From: Nitrososphaerota archaeon
GTDB lineage: Archaea; Thermoproteota; Nitrososphaeria; Nitrososphaerales; Gagatemarchaeaceae
DNA length: 54,205 bases
Assembly (NCBI GenBank): GCA_027886885.1
Contig: JAPCJP010000006.1
Coordinates: 15,455 to 69,659, forward strand
Direction of reading: 5' to 3'
Shown: positions 17,311 to 25,318 of the stretch, piece after piece
Position numbering within the stretch: position 1 is the first letter of the stretch
Layout of the letters: every line of letters begins with the position of its first letter
Notes under the pieces: model-generated
Database searches by the model: none
What the model was told of the DNA's origin: nothing
The model's input: only the letters and a program-made list of their open reading frames with translations
Translations under genes and position numbers: made by a program

Positions 17311-18309
17311 TCACCCTGAGTTGCTGAGTCCGCCCAACGTGACACGTCGTAGGTGGAAGGTGTGCATGTGCTTCAGGGAATGCCTGTTGGTAAGGTAGGC
17401 CTTGAGGGCCATGTCCTCCGACCTCGAGAAGACCGAGAGATGATGAGCCACTCGCAGCGATTCGGGATAGCCAGCCGAGAACCCGTCGTTGTACAGGACG
17501 CTGCCGAGGAGCGGGGCGAGGCGCCCGTGCCCTCTCGCGACGTCGAGCCTGAAGACGAGACCATCCCTAGCGAACTTCGCGATTATGGTCTGGACGGGAC
17601 CGTCCTCGACCACAGAGTAGGCGGCGCCCCCAGACCTTGAGACGAGTGCGGAGAGTTTGTTGGTCGAGATCATCGCGCTAGACTTGGAGAATCCGATCAG
17701 GCTCGAGCCCGTCGCGTCTTCCGTGAAGAACGAGTCAGGATAGGAGTCTAGGGGGTGCTTCAGCGACCCGTCGGCCATCACGATCATCTTCTGGGAGAAC
17801 GAATCCAGGAGGGAACTGAGTATCCTCCTCTCCATCGTGTTCCGGATTATCCTCTCGGCGATGAGATGGTCCGAGAGTGCGACCCTCAGTTCATATCCCT
17901 CGAGCTGCGTAGGCAGCCCACACGCGCCCTTGGGGGAGAGATGCACGATTATCGGGCCTATGCGGAAGTAACCCTGCACCACCCCGCCGGATGAAAAGCA
18001 TACGGCCGCCCTCACAGCATAGACGGCGCCGTCGGAGGTCTCCCCAAGGAGGATACAGGAGGAGTCCGTCGAGGCTATGGTGATGGGTTCCTGCAGTGCC
18101 ACCATGGGGATTGCCTCGCCCAACCCGCCGTCTTCCCAATCCTCGAAGGGATAGGTGTCCTTACCGTCCCTGTTGAACACGAAGCGCCGGCCCATGAGCC
18201 GCTCGTGAATCACCTCGTCCGAGAGTTCGAAGCGCCTCTTGAACTCCATTGCGAGGAGGTTGAGGGCTTCCATATTGACGGTCGTCGAGACGTTCAGTTG
18301 AGTGTTCAT
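17311..18309 (-). CDS. nurA: NurA-domain 5'-3' nuclease
   Basis: 332 aa from the ATG at 18309; an upstream in-frame TTG at 18432 would run through the promoter and operator, so the internal ATG is preferred. NurA features: an N-terminal acidic site in IASTDSSCILLGETSDGAVY, a second site VMADGSLKHPLDSY, DGLVFRLDVARG and a late FSAGYPESLRVAHHLS block. NurA is a Mn-dependent nuclease that degrades DNA ends while HerA pumps the DNA. A TATA-like element CATTTAATAG lies ~30 nt upstream, so the mRNA is probably leaderless. A 12-bp palindrome touches the start codon, suggesting tight repression. HerA follows after a 6-nt gap. Confidence 0.78.
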   Translation of the reverse strand: MNTQLNVSTTVNMEALNLLAMEFKRRFELSDEVIHERLMGRRFVFNRDGKDTYPFEDWEDGGLGEAIPMVALQEPITIASTDSSCILLGETSDGAVYAVRAAVCFSSGGVVQGYFRIGPIIVHLSPKGACGLPTQLEGYELRVALSDHLIAERIIRNTMERRILSSLLDSFSQKMIVMADGSLKHPLDSYPDSFFTEDATGSSLIGFSKSSAMISTNKLSALVSRSGGAAYSVVEDGPVQTIIAKFARDGLVFRLDVARGHGRLAPLLGSVLYNDGFSAGYPESLRVAHHLSVFSRSEDMALKAYLTNRHSLKHMHTFHLRRVTLGGLSNSG

Positions 18310-18425
18310 GTTGCGCAACACTAGTATCCCAGTCAGCGCTATTAAATGTTGCGCACTAGCAACATGCGCATGATAACCTAGGCTGAAAAGCTTAAGGCAG
18401 AGCCCTTCGACCAAGTTGCGCAACT
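18309..18425. promoter_or_regulatory. Divergent promoter region with repeated TTGCGCAA palindromes
   Basis: Three related sites lie between nurA (minus) and the winged-helix gene (plus). Site 1, 18309-18320, TGTTGCGCAACA, is a perfect 12-bp palindrome overlapping the predicted nurA transcription/translation start. Site 2, 18347-18364, has arms TGTTGC and GCAACA separated by 6 bp and touches the nurA TATA-like element (CATTTAATAG, 18337-18347 on the minus strand). Site 3, 18414-18425, AGTTGCGCAACT, is a perfect palindrome near the predicted start of the plus-strand transcript, downstream of an AAAAGCTTAAG box (18387-18397). The placement suits binding by a dimeric repressor controlling both directions; the neighbouring winged-helix proteins are the obvious candidates (inference). 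Confidence 0.7.
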
Positions 18426-18444
18426 GGAGCAATAAGAGGAGCAG

Positions 18445-18885
18445 ATGTCTAGTCCTTCGGGAACTGTCACCATCAAGCTCAAAAGAGGCTCATGGGAGAT
18501 TGAAATCACCTGCTCTCCCGACAAAGTGCAGCAGGCCGTAGAGAGCGTGATAGCAGGGATGGCCTCCAAGGAGGAAGCGCCGATCGCAGGCACTGATGAG
18601 CGGGCCCAGGACCCAGGCGAGAAGCGGTACGAGACCTGTAGGGGCCTGCTACAGACCATGTGGAGGGGTGGGTGGTTCAGCGCCCCACGGACACTTTCGG
18701 AGGTGCACGACGAGATGGCGAGGCGCGGATACCACTATGACAGGACGGCGGTTGCCCACGCTCTGGTAGACCTAGTACGCGAGGGGACTCTCTTCAGGGA
18801 CGGGGCGATGAGGAACTACAGGTACATCCAAAAGTTCCCGATGAAGGCCAGCGACAGCTCGGAACAGAGGATAGATTCTAGCTAG
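18445..18885 (+). CDS. Winged-helix protein with N-terminal beta domain (paralogue 1)
   Basis: 146 residues. Residues ~5-40 form a short strand-helix unit (GTVTIKLKRGSWEIEITCSP, then a helix), and residues ~60-130 are a winged-helix-like DNA-binding domain (LSEVHDEMARRGYHYDRTAVAHALVDLV). The same architecture occurs in the two genes downstream on the opposite strand, so the three are paralogues. Divergently transcribed from nurA-herA and sharing palindromic sites with it, it is a good candidate for an autoregulatory repressor of that operon. No family name is recognised. ATG start preceded by AAGAGGAG. Confidence 0.72.
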   Translation: MSSPSGTVTIKLKRGSWEIEITCSPDKVQQAVESVIAGMASKEEAPIAGTDERAQDPGEKRYETCRGLLQTMWRGGWFSAPRTLSEVHDEMARRGYHYDRTAVAHALVDLVREGTLFRDGAMRNYRYIQKFPMKASDSSEQRIDSS

Positions 18886-18915
18886 TTCTCGGCTCCGGAT
18901 CAACTGGGGCGGGAG

Positions 18916-19434
18916 CTAAGAGCGTTCGGGGAACTTCTTCTGCAACTGGACGTGGAGCCAGTGCACGCCCGTGGTGGTGACCTTGTACCTTCCTCCTGCA
19001 CCGTCGACTTCCCTCCTCTCCACAGCGCCCGCTTTGTTCAGCTCCGACAAGCGCGACCCTATCGTCTTAGGGTTCAGGGACGTGGCTGTCTCGAGCTCCG
19101 CCACGGTCATGTCCCCATTCTGCGACTTTCCGGAAAGCTGAGCGGCCTTGGCGGCGATGAGCTGTAGTAGTATGACGTCCTTGTCGCTCGCCTTCCTTTC
19201 CTGGACCCAGACGCGGGGCCCCTCCTCCGTGAATCTGATGTAGTCCTTGAACATCTGGACGAGGTCGTTCAAGGAGTAGTTCACCGATATGCTCCTCGCG
19301 AGGTCGACGTTCGGGATTTCCTTCGAGATGAACTCTTGGAGGGACCTGAACACCACTTCGGGGGAACCTGTGAAATCTACCTTAAGATCGCCGTACGTGA
19401 CCGAAACCGAAAGCGGTTTCTCTGAGGATGACAT
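18916..19434 (-). CDS. Winged-helix protein with N-terminal beta domain (paralogue 2)
   Basis: 172 residues. The N-terminus repeats the paralogue-1 pattern (LSVSVTYGDLKVDFTGSP, then an amphipathic helix). A middle ~40 residues are helical, and residues ~105-165 are a winged-helix domain (DMTVAELETATSLNPKTIGSRLSELNKAGAVERRE). It is convergent with paralogue 1 (30-bp gap). ATG start at 19434. A DNA-binding or regulatory function is inferred from the fold only. Confidence 0.7.
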   Translation of the reverse strand: MSSSEKPLSVSVTYGDLKVDFTGSPEVVFRSLQEFISKEIPNVDLARSISVNYSLNDLVQMFKDYIRFTEEGPRVWVQERKASDKDVILLQLIAAKAAQLSGKSQNGDMTVAELETATSLNPKTIGSRLSELNKAGAVERREVDGAGGRYKVTTTGVHWLHVQLQKKFPERS

Positions 19435-19480
19435 GTGAGGACAAACTCTCCCAGTTCTGACCGTGCGGAGTGAAGAGCGC

Positions 19481-20062
19481 TTAAACGTTTTCAGACGTCG
19501 CGGGTTCGGAGGCTTCCCCGATACCGCCCGAATCCTGGAGAACGAGGACCTGAGCCTGGCTCGTCACCATGGAGGTAGATGCGGTATAGACGTATTCTCC
19601 GCCCACGCTCTTGAAACGCCGTATCCTCGAGGATTTTGCGAGCCTCAGGAGCGCCACCGCGACCGATTGTTTGGGATAGTTCAGGCCGTAGGACTGCAGC
19701 GCTTCTCTGACCTCCGAGAGCTTCCGGGGGCTCTTCCCCCAGGGGTCCGCGAAGAACTTTGTTATGATGTCGCTCAAAGAATCGCCCTTCTCCACAGTAA
19801 TGCCGGGCTGCTGAGCAGGGGCGAACGCGTCAGGAGCTGTGGTGCCTGATTGGGCAGCAGAGGTTGGCTCCCTGAAGACGGGCTCTTGCCGCGGTGGGTC
19901 CACCCTCTGGCTCGGGAGCCTCGAGACGACCTCAGGGATGAGCTCGATCGCCTCCCGAATCCTCCCAGCTTCCGCCTCTATCTCCGCCTCGGCTTGGCCG
20001 GAGCGGACCTTTATCCTAATCCTATCGGTTGAAGAGGCGGGCGGTTGAGAAGGAGACGACAA
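19481..20062 (-). CDS. Winged-helix protein with N-terminal beta domain (paralogue 3)
   Basis: About 193 aa from TTG at 20062; a further in-frame TTG at 20155 exists, but the start MSSPSQPPASST resembles the N-termini of the other two paralogues and a TATA-like AACTTTTAGA lies ~25-30 nt upstream of 20062. Order: strand-helix unit DRIRIKVRSGQAEAEIEAEAG, a Pro/Gln-rich linker, then a winged-helix-like region (KLSEVREALQSYGLNYPKQSVAVALLRLA). The linker is longer than in the other copies. Function unknown; probable DNA-binding protein. Confidence 0.68.
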   Translation of the reverse strand: MSSPSQPPASSTDRIRIKVRSGQAEAEIEAEAGRIREAIELIPEVVSRLPSQRVDPPRQEPVFREPTSAAQSGTTAPDAFAPAQQPGITVEKGDSLSDIITKFFADPWGKSPRKLSEVREALQSYGLNYPKQSVAVALLRLAKSSRIRRFKSVGGEYVYTASTSMVTSQAQVLVLQDSGGIGEASEPATSENV

Positions 20063-20173
20063 CGCAGCGATTTTGAAACCGAACCTTCTAAAAGTTTTGC
20101 CCCGCGTCGAGAGCCGCGAACCGTCCTGACTCGCTCGCGCAGTTTTATGGAGCAAGTGTAGCTGATGAAACGA

Positions 20174-22105
20174 TCAGGCTGAGCCGCCGTCCCCCTGCTT
20201 TGGACTACCCGCCTCTTGCATCTTCCTTCTTATCATCGCGCTAACTTTCCCTCCGTCAGCCTTACCTCTCGCTAGCTTCATCGCCTCCCCCATGAGGACG
20301 CTGAACGCTCGCTCCCCTCGTTCAGCCACGAGAGTGTGATTCCTCTCGACGACTTCGCTGACAATCCTTTCGACCTCAACGTCATCCATGGAGGCGATGC
20401 CCAATCTGCTCACCGCGTCCTCGACCGTCTTGACCTCGCCCTTGCCCAGGGTTCGCAACACATCGTAGGCTCCCTCTTTCGCGAACAGTCCCCTGTCGAG
20501 CCCGAGAACGACACTTGAAAGCAGAGAGCCATCGATGGACATCTCCTCGACCCCCTCTCTCGCTAGCCTGGCCGGGAGCTCCACGAGGATGGAAGCGATG
20601 ACAGAGCTGTCCAGCTTTGATTTGGCCGCCAGGTTCTCGAAGAGGTCGGCTTTGTCCGAGTCGTAGAGCTGGACCGCCATCTCGCCACTGAGCGAGTACT
20701 TCTCGGAATAGCTTCGGACCTTCTGCTCCCAGGGGACGGGCAGGGATAGGCCCATTCTGGCGACGAGCTCTGGGGAGACCACGATGTCCGGGATGTCGGT
20801 CTCAGGATACATCCTGGCAGCGCCCGGTCTGGGCCTAAGGAATCTCGTCTCACCATCCTCGGTGGCCGCCCGAGTCTCCCTGAGGACACCCCTGGGTACC
20901 GCTTCCAACCTTTCTTTCACAAGTACCGCGACGGTCGATGCTCGTCCCTCCTCGCCCGCGACAAGGACCAGCGCCGCGTCCTTTCCCACGCCCATCTGGG
21001 CTCTTAGAGCACTATCCTCTGCTTCGGTCACCCCCTGTTTCCTAAACTCGTCTGAGTGGATGACCCCGCCCAGACCGTTCGTCCGGGCAATCTCACCGAG
21101 CTCCTTACCCACCCTTATTCCCGGATAGGGCTCGAACCCGAGCAACCCAGCAAGGGCGTCCGCTGAAGCGCAGAATATCCTCGCCCCATCGCGTTGGACC
21201 ACCTTCTTGAGGACCGGCGAGGCGGGCGTCTTGAGCGTCTCGGTTACGTCCTTGACCCTGGAAGAGACCCCGTTGGGCGATCGATTCTTCGCTTCTGCGG
21301 CGACCTGCAAGAGTCCCATCTGTCTGGTGGCTTCATAGCGCACCACCTTGGCTATGAGGTTCAGCTTCTGTACCCCCTTGACCTCGACGACCTCCCCGCC
21401 CTTTACCGAGACGTTCAGGTCCTGCCTTATTGTTCCAAGCCCACGGGCGACCCTGCCCGTGGACCGAAGGGCCCTTCCGAGCTGAAGCGCCGCCCGCTCC
21501 ACACCCTCCGGGCTGTCGGGGATCGGCTCCAGCGCTATCTCGACGAGGGGTACCCCGAGCCGGTCTAGCGCATATTGTCTGGCACGGGCATCCTCACCGA
21601 GGGCCCTGGCGGCGTCCTCCTCGACGGTTGTGCTCTGGACGCCCACGGACTTCCCGTCGCCGTAGGCCAGAGAACCTCCGAGGCCGACCACGGCCGTCCG
21701 TTGGAAGCCTGTGGTGTTGGAGCCGTCGATGACTATCTTCCTCATCACGTGGATCTCGTCGATTATCCGGGCCCCAAGGATTTCGGAGATCAGGATTACC
21801 GTCTCGAGCGCGGCTGCGCTGATGGGGTGAGGGGGTTCTTCGTCGGCATCCACGAGGCACGACGACTCAGGGTTCCACCTGTAGAGATTCACCCGCCCCT
21901 TGTTGAACTCGAAGACCGCGGCGGCGTCGATTCGCCCGAGCTCGCTCTGGCTCGGCCTGAGCCTGCGCTCGAAGCTCAAGGGGAGCTCCTCGGATTTCAT
22001 CGGTGGACAGGAGCAGAAGAGCTTCGTGCCGGTCGCGAGCTGCTGGTGGACCTCTATACCGACCTTGAGGTCGCACTTGGAGAGGTCGAGAGCATTCACG
22101 CTCAT
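20174..22105 (-). CDS. gatE: Glu-tRNA(Gln) amidotransferase subunit E
   Basis: 643 residues, full GatE length. With GatD it converts misacylated Glu-tRNA-Gln to Gln-tRNA-Gln, the archaeal route to glutaminyl-tRNA. Visible GatB/GatE signatures: KVGIEVHQQLATGTKLFC, the zinc-cradle Cys in CSCPP, RRLRPSQSELG, the phosphorylation site region QRTAVVGLGG, and VEVKGVQKLNLI. The GatE-specific AspRS-like insertion lies at ~300-400, and the YqeY-like tail is at the C-terminus. The start ATG overlaps the gatD stop by 4 nt (ATGA), so translation is coupled. Presence of GatDE implies no GlnRS is required. Confidence 0.95.
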   Translation of the reverse strand: MSVNALDLSKCDLKVGIEVHQQLATGTKLFCSCPPMKSEELPLSFERRLRPSQSELGRIDAAAVFEFNKGRVNLYRWNPESSCLVDADEEPPHPISAAALETVILISEILGARIIDEIHVMRKIVIDGSNTTGFQRTAVVGLGGSLAYGDGKSVGVQSTTVEEDAARALGEDARARQYALDRLGVPLVEIALEPIPDSPEGVERAALQLGRALRSTGRVARGLGTIRQDLNVSVKGGEVVEVKGVQKLNLIAKVVRYEATRQMGLLQVAAEAKNRSPNGVSSRVKDVTETLKTPASPVLKKVVQRDGARIFCASADALAGLLGFEPYPGIRVGKELGEIARTNGLGGVIHSDEFRKQGVTEAEDSALRAQMGVGKDAALVLVAGEEGRASTVAVLVKERLEAVPRGVLRETRAATEDGETRFLRPRPGAARMYPETDIPDIVVSPELVARMGLSLPVPWEQKVRSYSEKYSLSGEMAVQLYDSDKADLFENLAAKSKLDSSVIASILVELPARLAREGVEEMSIDGSLLSSVVLGLDRGLFAKEGAYDVLRTLGKGEVKTVEDAVSRLGIASMDDVEVERIVSEVVERNHTLVAERGERAFSVLMGEAMKLARGKADGGKVSAMIRRKMQEAGSPKQGDGGSA

Positions 22106-23427
22106 GCCGTTTGCCCGCTAGGGAACGAACGCTCCGTAACCTCCCCTGCTAGGTTCTTTCGCATCAAGCCCTCCGCTTCCTTCGCTGAAGCGGTATTGGA
22201 GATGGTCCACATCAGCTTCACCAGAGCAGTCTCGGCGAGCATGTCCTCAAGGGGCACCACCCCCGCCTGCAGAAGGTCTCGCCCGTTCGCGTATACATTC
22301 AAGTCGACCCGCCCCCAGATGCACTGGGAGGTCATGAAGGCCAGTCCTCCTCCCGCGATGAACCGCTGTATCACGGCGATATTCTTCCGGTTCACGTGGC
22401 CCAACCCAGTCCCCTCTATGATCAGACCTTTCAGTCCCGAGGCGAGCTGAGCCTCGAGCAGAGAGGTCGGCATTGACGGGTAGAATTTTACCAGAGCGAC
22501 GTTGGGGTCGAATAGGGGCTTCGGAACGAACTTCTCAGCTCTAGCCCTCGGCGGGAGGCTTTTCGAGATTAGCTCAGGTCCCTTTCGTGTCCAGTATCCC
22601 TCCGGCGGGATGCCAATGGATTCGAACGCATCGCGTGCGCTCGCGTGGTTCTTCCTCACCCGCGTCGCCCGATGAATCGCGAGCAACTCGTCGCTCGAGT
22701 CTGCATGCATGACGAGGTACACCCCGGCGAACTCGGCAGCCACTGCGAGTGTCACAGCGCCAATCAGGTTCAGGTAGGCGTCCGAGGAGGGCCTGTCCGA
22801 GGAACGCTGGGAGCCGACGACGAATACGGGTACCGGGACACCCTGAAGAGCGAACGCCAATGCCGCGCTCGTGTAGCCCATCACGTCGGTGCCCGTCGTG
22901 ACGACCACGCCCCTCGCCCCCTCTGCGACTCTCTCCGCGACCTTCTCTGCCATTTTTCCCCAGTGCTCCGGCTCGAGGTCCTCGCTCGCGACCGTGAGGA
23001 TGACCTCGGTTCTGATGCGCGCGATGTCCGAGAGCTCCGGGATCAAGGAATAGAGGTCCTCCGAGGATATCGCAGGCTGTACTGCCCCGGTCCGGTACTC
23101 GACGCGGCTCGCTATCGTGCCACCCGTGCCGAGGATAGCGACTTCGAGCAGGTCGCCGCGGGTCTTCGGGTTAGAAGATGTGAACGACGGTCTCTCCCCC
23201 TTTGCGAGTCGGGAGACCTTTGTGACCTTGGCTACGCTCAGTCCTACGTTGTAGCCGCTCTTGAGCTTGATCACGATGTGGGAGTCATCGTCGTGGGCGT
23301 ACCTTGGGGCCAGAGTCCCCATGACCGACTGTCCGTCCACTTCCAGGCTCAGGAAGTCTCCTATCGAGACTCCAGCAGCCTCGAGCGCTGTGAGCGACTG
23401 GCCTCGGTATCCCTCTAGGTCTCCCAT
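22102..23427 (-). CDS. gatD: Glu-tRNA(Gln) amidotransferase subunit D
   Basis: About 441 aa from the ATG at 23427 (MGDLEGYRG); an in-frame TTG at 23445 is only ~10 nt from a TATA-like TTTTATTCG, so the ATG is preferred. An N-terminal ~90-residue beta domain precedes the L-asparaginase-like core with ILGTGGTIASR (nucleophile Thr), VVVTTGTDVMGYT (second Thr and Asp) and GTGLGHVNR. The subunit hydrolyses Gln or Asn to give ammonia, channelled to GatE. Promoter plus 4-nt overlap with gatE show a two-gene operon. Confidence 0.95.
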   Translation of the reverse strand: MGDLEGYRGQSLTALEAAGVSIGDFLSLEVDGQSVMGTLAPRYAHDDDSHIVIKLKSGYNVGLSVAKVTKVSRLAKGERPSFTSSNPKTRGDLLEVAILGTGGTIASRVEYRTGAVQPAISSEDLYSLIPELSDIARIRTEVILTVASEDLEPEHWGKMAEKVAERVAEGARGVVVTTGTDVMGYTSAALAFALQGVPVPVFVVGSQRSSDRPSSDAYLNLIGAVTLAVAAEFAGVYLVMHADSSDELLAIHRATRVRKNHASARDAFESIGIPPEGYWTRKGPELISKSLPPRARAEKFVPKPLFDPNVALVKFYPSMPTSLLEAQLASGLKGLIIEGTGLGHVNRKNIAVIQRFIAGGGLAFMTSQCIWGRVDLNVYANGRDLLQAGVVPLEDMLAETALVKLMWTISNTASAKEAEGLMRKNLAGEVTERSFPSGQTA

Positions 23428-23472
23428 GAGGACAGGCGGTGCCAATCCTGCGAATAAAACCTTGGCCCGAGG

Positions 23473-23901
23473 CTAGTCTCTCAGAAGTGCGACGACGCCC
23501 AGGGCTGTCAAGGCATAGTTGAAACAATAGAGGCTCACGCAGACCGGACAGACCGCGTGGATGACCCCGAGTTCCAGGTACCATAGGTAGAGCGTGAAGA
23601 TGTTGCCGACCATGAGGATCGGCACGAGTATCTGCCCTTGGATCGACCCGCCCTTCCTAGTGAACCAGAACGCGAGAAAGAGTATCAAGGGGAACCATAC
23701 GGCCCCGTAAACCCACAGCGACAGGCCCAGGAATGTCGTATGACCGCTGTCGAAGACAGAGATGCAACTGATGCCATGACTAATGTTGCAAATCCCAGAG
23801 CCAAGGCCCTCATAATGGGTTATTTCATCGTAGGCGTGGTAGATGACTACGGGAATTGCAAGGACGGCCAGGCTGATGAATGCCTTGCTCAGCTTGTCCA
23901 T
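23473..23901 (-). CDS. VKOR-family membrane thiol oxidoreductase (copy 1)
   Basis: 142 residues with four hydrophobic segments. The redox site is CPVC in the last part ([11 protein letters not shown]), and an extracytoplasmic loop pair of Cys is seen in [21 protein letters not shown] matches the Ser/Thr-FLG stretch of VKOR proteins. Such proteins reoxidise a thioredoxin-like partner and pass electrons to quinone, driving disulfide formation outside the membrane, as DsbB does. Its start overlaps the end of the DUF929 thioredoxin-like gene by 13 nt, so that protein is its probable partner. Confidence 0.85.
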   Translation of the reverse strand: MDKLSKAFISLAVLAIPVVIYHAYDEITHYEGLGSGICNISHGISCISVFDSGHTTFLGLSLWVYGAVWFPLILFLAFWFTRKGGSIQGQILVPILMVGNIFTLYLWYLELGVIHAVCPVCVSLYCFNYALTALGVVALLRD

Positions 23902-24788
23902 CGCGTCTTCTCACCCATCATGTTCGCAGAGAAGATGCTAGAGGCCGCGAGAGCGGAAGAAGTCGCACCCGGCGAAGAATACGAAAGAGGAATCGTGGCA
24001 TAGTTCTGGCTGCACACTGCTGAGGGCACCTCTCCGTCCATCAAGCAGATGGCAGAGACCAGCTTGTTGGCCGCTCCGTCTATGCCTATCGCGGTCGAGC
24101 TGGTGGGGTTGTTCAGCTGGGATGCGACCTGGGTCCAGTTTTGCCCTTGGAGGTCTATGGTGGTCTGCACGCCGTTGACGACGTACTGGTTACCGAGGTC
24201 TATGAACGGTATACCCCCGCTCCCGTACGAGCTGACAAGGGCGTCTTCAGCGGTCGTGAGCGTGTGCCACGGCGTAGCTTCGTTCGTCCTGTTGAACTCC
24301 TCGATCGGTACGAACGAGATGTACTGGCTGACGTAGGTGGCGTTCTGGAAAGTAAACGTCGGTGTGTTAGGATTGACATCGCTTCCGGACGAGAGCATGT
24401 ACTGGATGCCGCTGAAATTCCCGAATTTGGAGAGCGCCATGATCATGGCCCACCTCTCGACGGCGCAATAGGGGCAGTACTCGGCCCCTATGTAGATTAT
24501 CTCAGGCTTCCCGTTGAGGGTCAGAGCCGACCCATTGATCGCCCTTGGCGAAGAGACGCTAGAGGCCGAGCCGACCGCGGCCAGGGTCGAATCGCTGACC
24601 CCGGTGACCTGCTGGAGGAGCGTCGACGGGACGGGCTTGTAGATGTACGACGAGTATGGGCTGGGGGCGAAGGTTCCCTCTATGAGGTATGCAAAGCCAA
24701 CAATGGCCACCACCGCTACGGCCAATGCGGCGAGGAGGATGATCCTTCGATTCCTCTTCTTCGTGTTGATCTTCGCTCTCCGACCCAT
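23889..24788 (-). CDS. DUF929-type thioredoxin-like membrane-anchored protein
   Basis: 299 residues. A basic N-terminus followed by one hydrophobic segment (~17-37) anchors it outside the membrane. The redox site [11 protein letters not shown] sits at ~residue 103 within a thioredoxin-like region; [12 protein letters not shown] supplies a cis-Pro-like element. This matches archaeal DUF929 proteins. Between two VKOR genes, it is best explained as the secreted dithiol oxidase (DsbA-like role) reoxidised by VKOR. Two further Cys near the C-terminus ([15 protein letters not shown]) could form a structural disulfide. Confidence 0.82.
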   Translation of the reverse strand: MGRRAKINTKKRNRRIILLAALAVAVVAIVGFAYLIEGTFAPSPYSSYIYKPVPSTLLQQVTGVSDSTLAAVGSASSVSSPRAINGSALTLNGKPEIIYIGAEYCPYCAVERWAMIMALSKFGNFSGIQYMLSSGSDVNPNTPTFTFQNATYVSQYISFVPIEEFNRTNEATPWHTLTTAEDALVSSYGSGGIPFIDLGNQYVVNGVQTTIDLQGQNWTQVASQLNNPTSSTAIGIDGAANKLVSAICLMDGEVPSAVCSQNYATIPLSYSSPGATSSALAASSIFSANMMGEKTRWTS

Positions 24789-24848
24789 CGAGGTTTCTGA
24801 GTTGCTGGCCGAATTGAGGTAAATAAACGGATTGAACCTGAAAACGGA

Positions 24849-25256
24849 CTATTCCGTGAAGGTAATCCGGTACACCGTCGGACCGAGCAGGATGGCGCAG
24901 ATGTGGGCAAGCGAACAGTAGAGGCAGATTGCGTGTATCTCAAACACCTCGACCGAGACCAAATAGCCCACCATGGCGACTCCGGCGACCCAGAGTGGAA
25001 AGAGGAGGTAGGGGAAGTATGACGGGCGCGCCAAGGCGAGATATGTGATGATGCCGAACCAAAGCAGCGCCAGGAGCGCGACGGGCACCCCGAAGACGTG
25101 GCTGTAGTGACTCGAGGTAACCGCGCCACAATTTATGGGGCCAGAGGTCGGGCATACGAGAGTCACCGAAGAGAATAGCGAATTCAACAGGAGGTAGGCC
25201 GAATCGCATAACCCGATGCCGCCGAGTACTAACGTGGTGGTGTCTCTTGAGTTCGT
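24849..25256 (-). CDS. VKOR-family membrane thiol oxidoreductase (copy 2), probable ACG start
   Basis: 135 aa from ACG at 25256, close to copy 1 in length. Four hydrophobic segments; redox motif CLYC (HAICLYCSLAH) and the loop Cys in CPTSGPINC; HVFGVPVALLALL is the family SxxFGxP-like stretch. The first standard start (TTG, 25187) would begin inside the first membrane helix. In frame upstream, LVLGGIGLCDSAYLL completes that helix, and the only near-cognate codon before it at the right place is ACG. A TATA-like GCAAATAAGG (25287-25296) places the transcript start about 10 nt before the ACG, while the TTG would need a ~75-nt leader. Role as for copy 1. Confidence 0.82.
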   Translation of the reverse strand, partial: TNSRDTTTLVLGGIGLCDSAYLLLNSLFSSVTLVCPTSGPINCGAVTSSHYSHVFGVPVALLALLWFGIITYLALARPSYFPYLLFPLWVAGVAMVGYLVSVEVFEIHAICLYCSLAHICAILLGPTVYRITFTE

Positions 25257-25286
25257 GGGTCTCGCCCCCGACGGTCACGGCCAGAG

Positions 25287-25296
25287 CCTTATTTGC
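25287..25296 (-). promoter_or_regulatory. TATA-like element for the second VKOR gene
   Basis: GCAAATAAGG on the minus strand is the AT-rich box in the 62-bp gap between the cupredoxin stop and the VKOR frame. With a normal ~26-nt offset, transcription would start near 25265, just before the ACG at 25256. This helps choose that start. Confidence 0.45.
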
Positions 25297-25318
25297 TCGT
25301 GGGGCTTATTTCCCGTCC

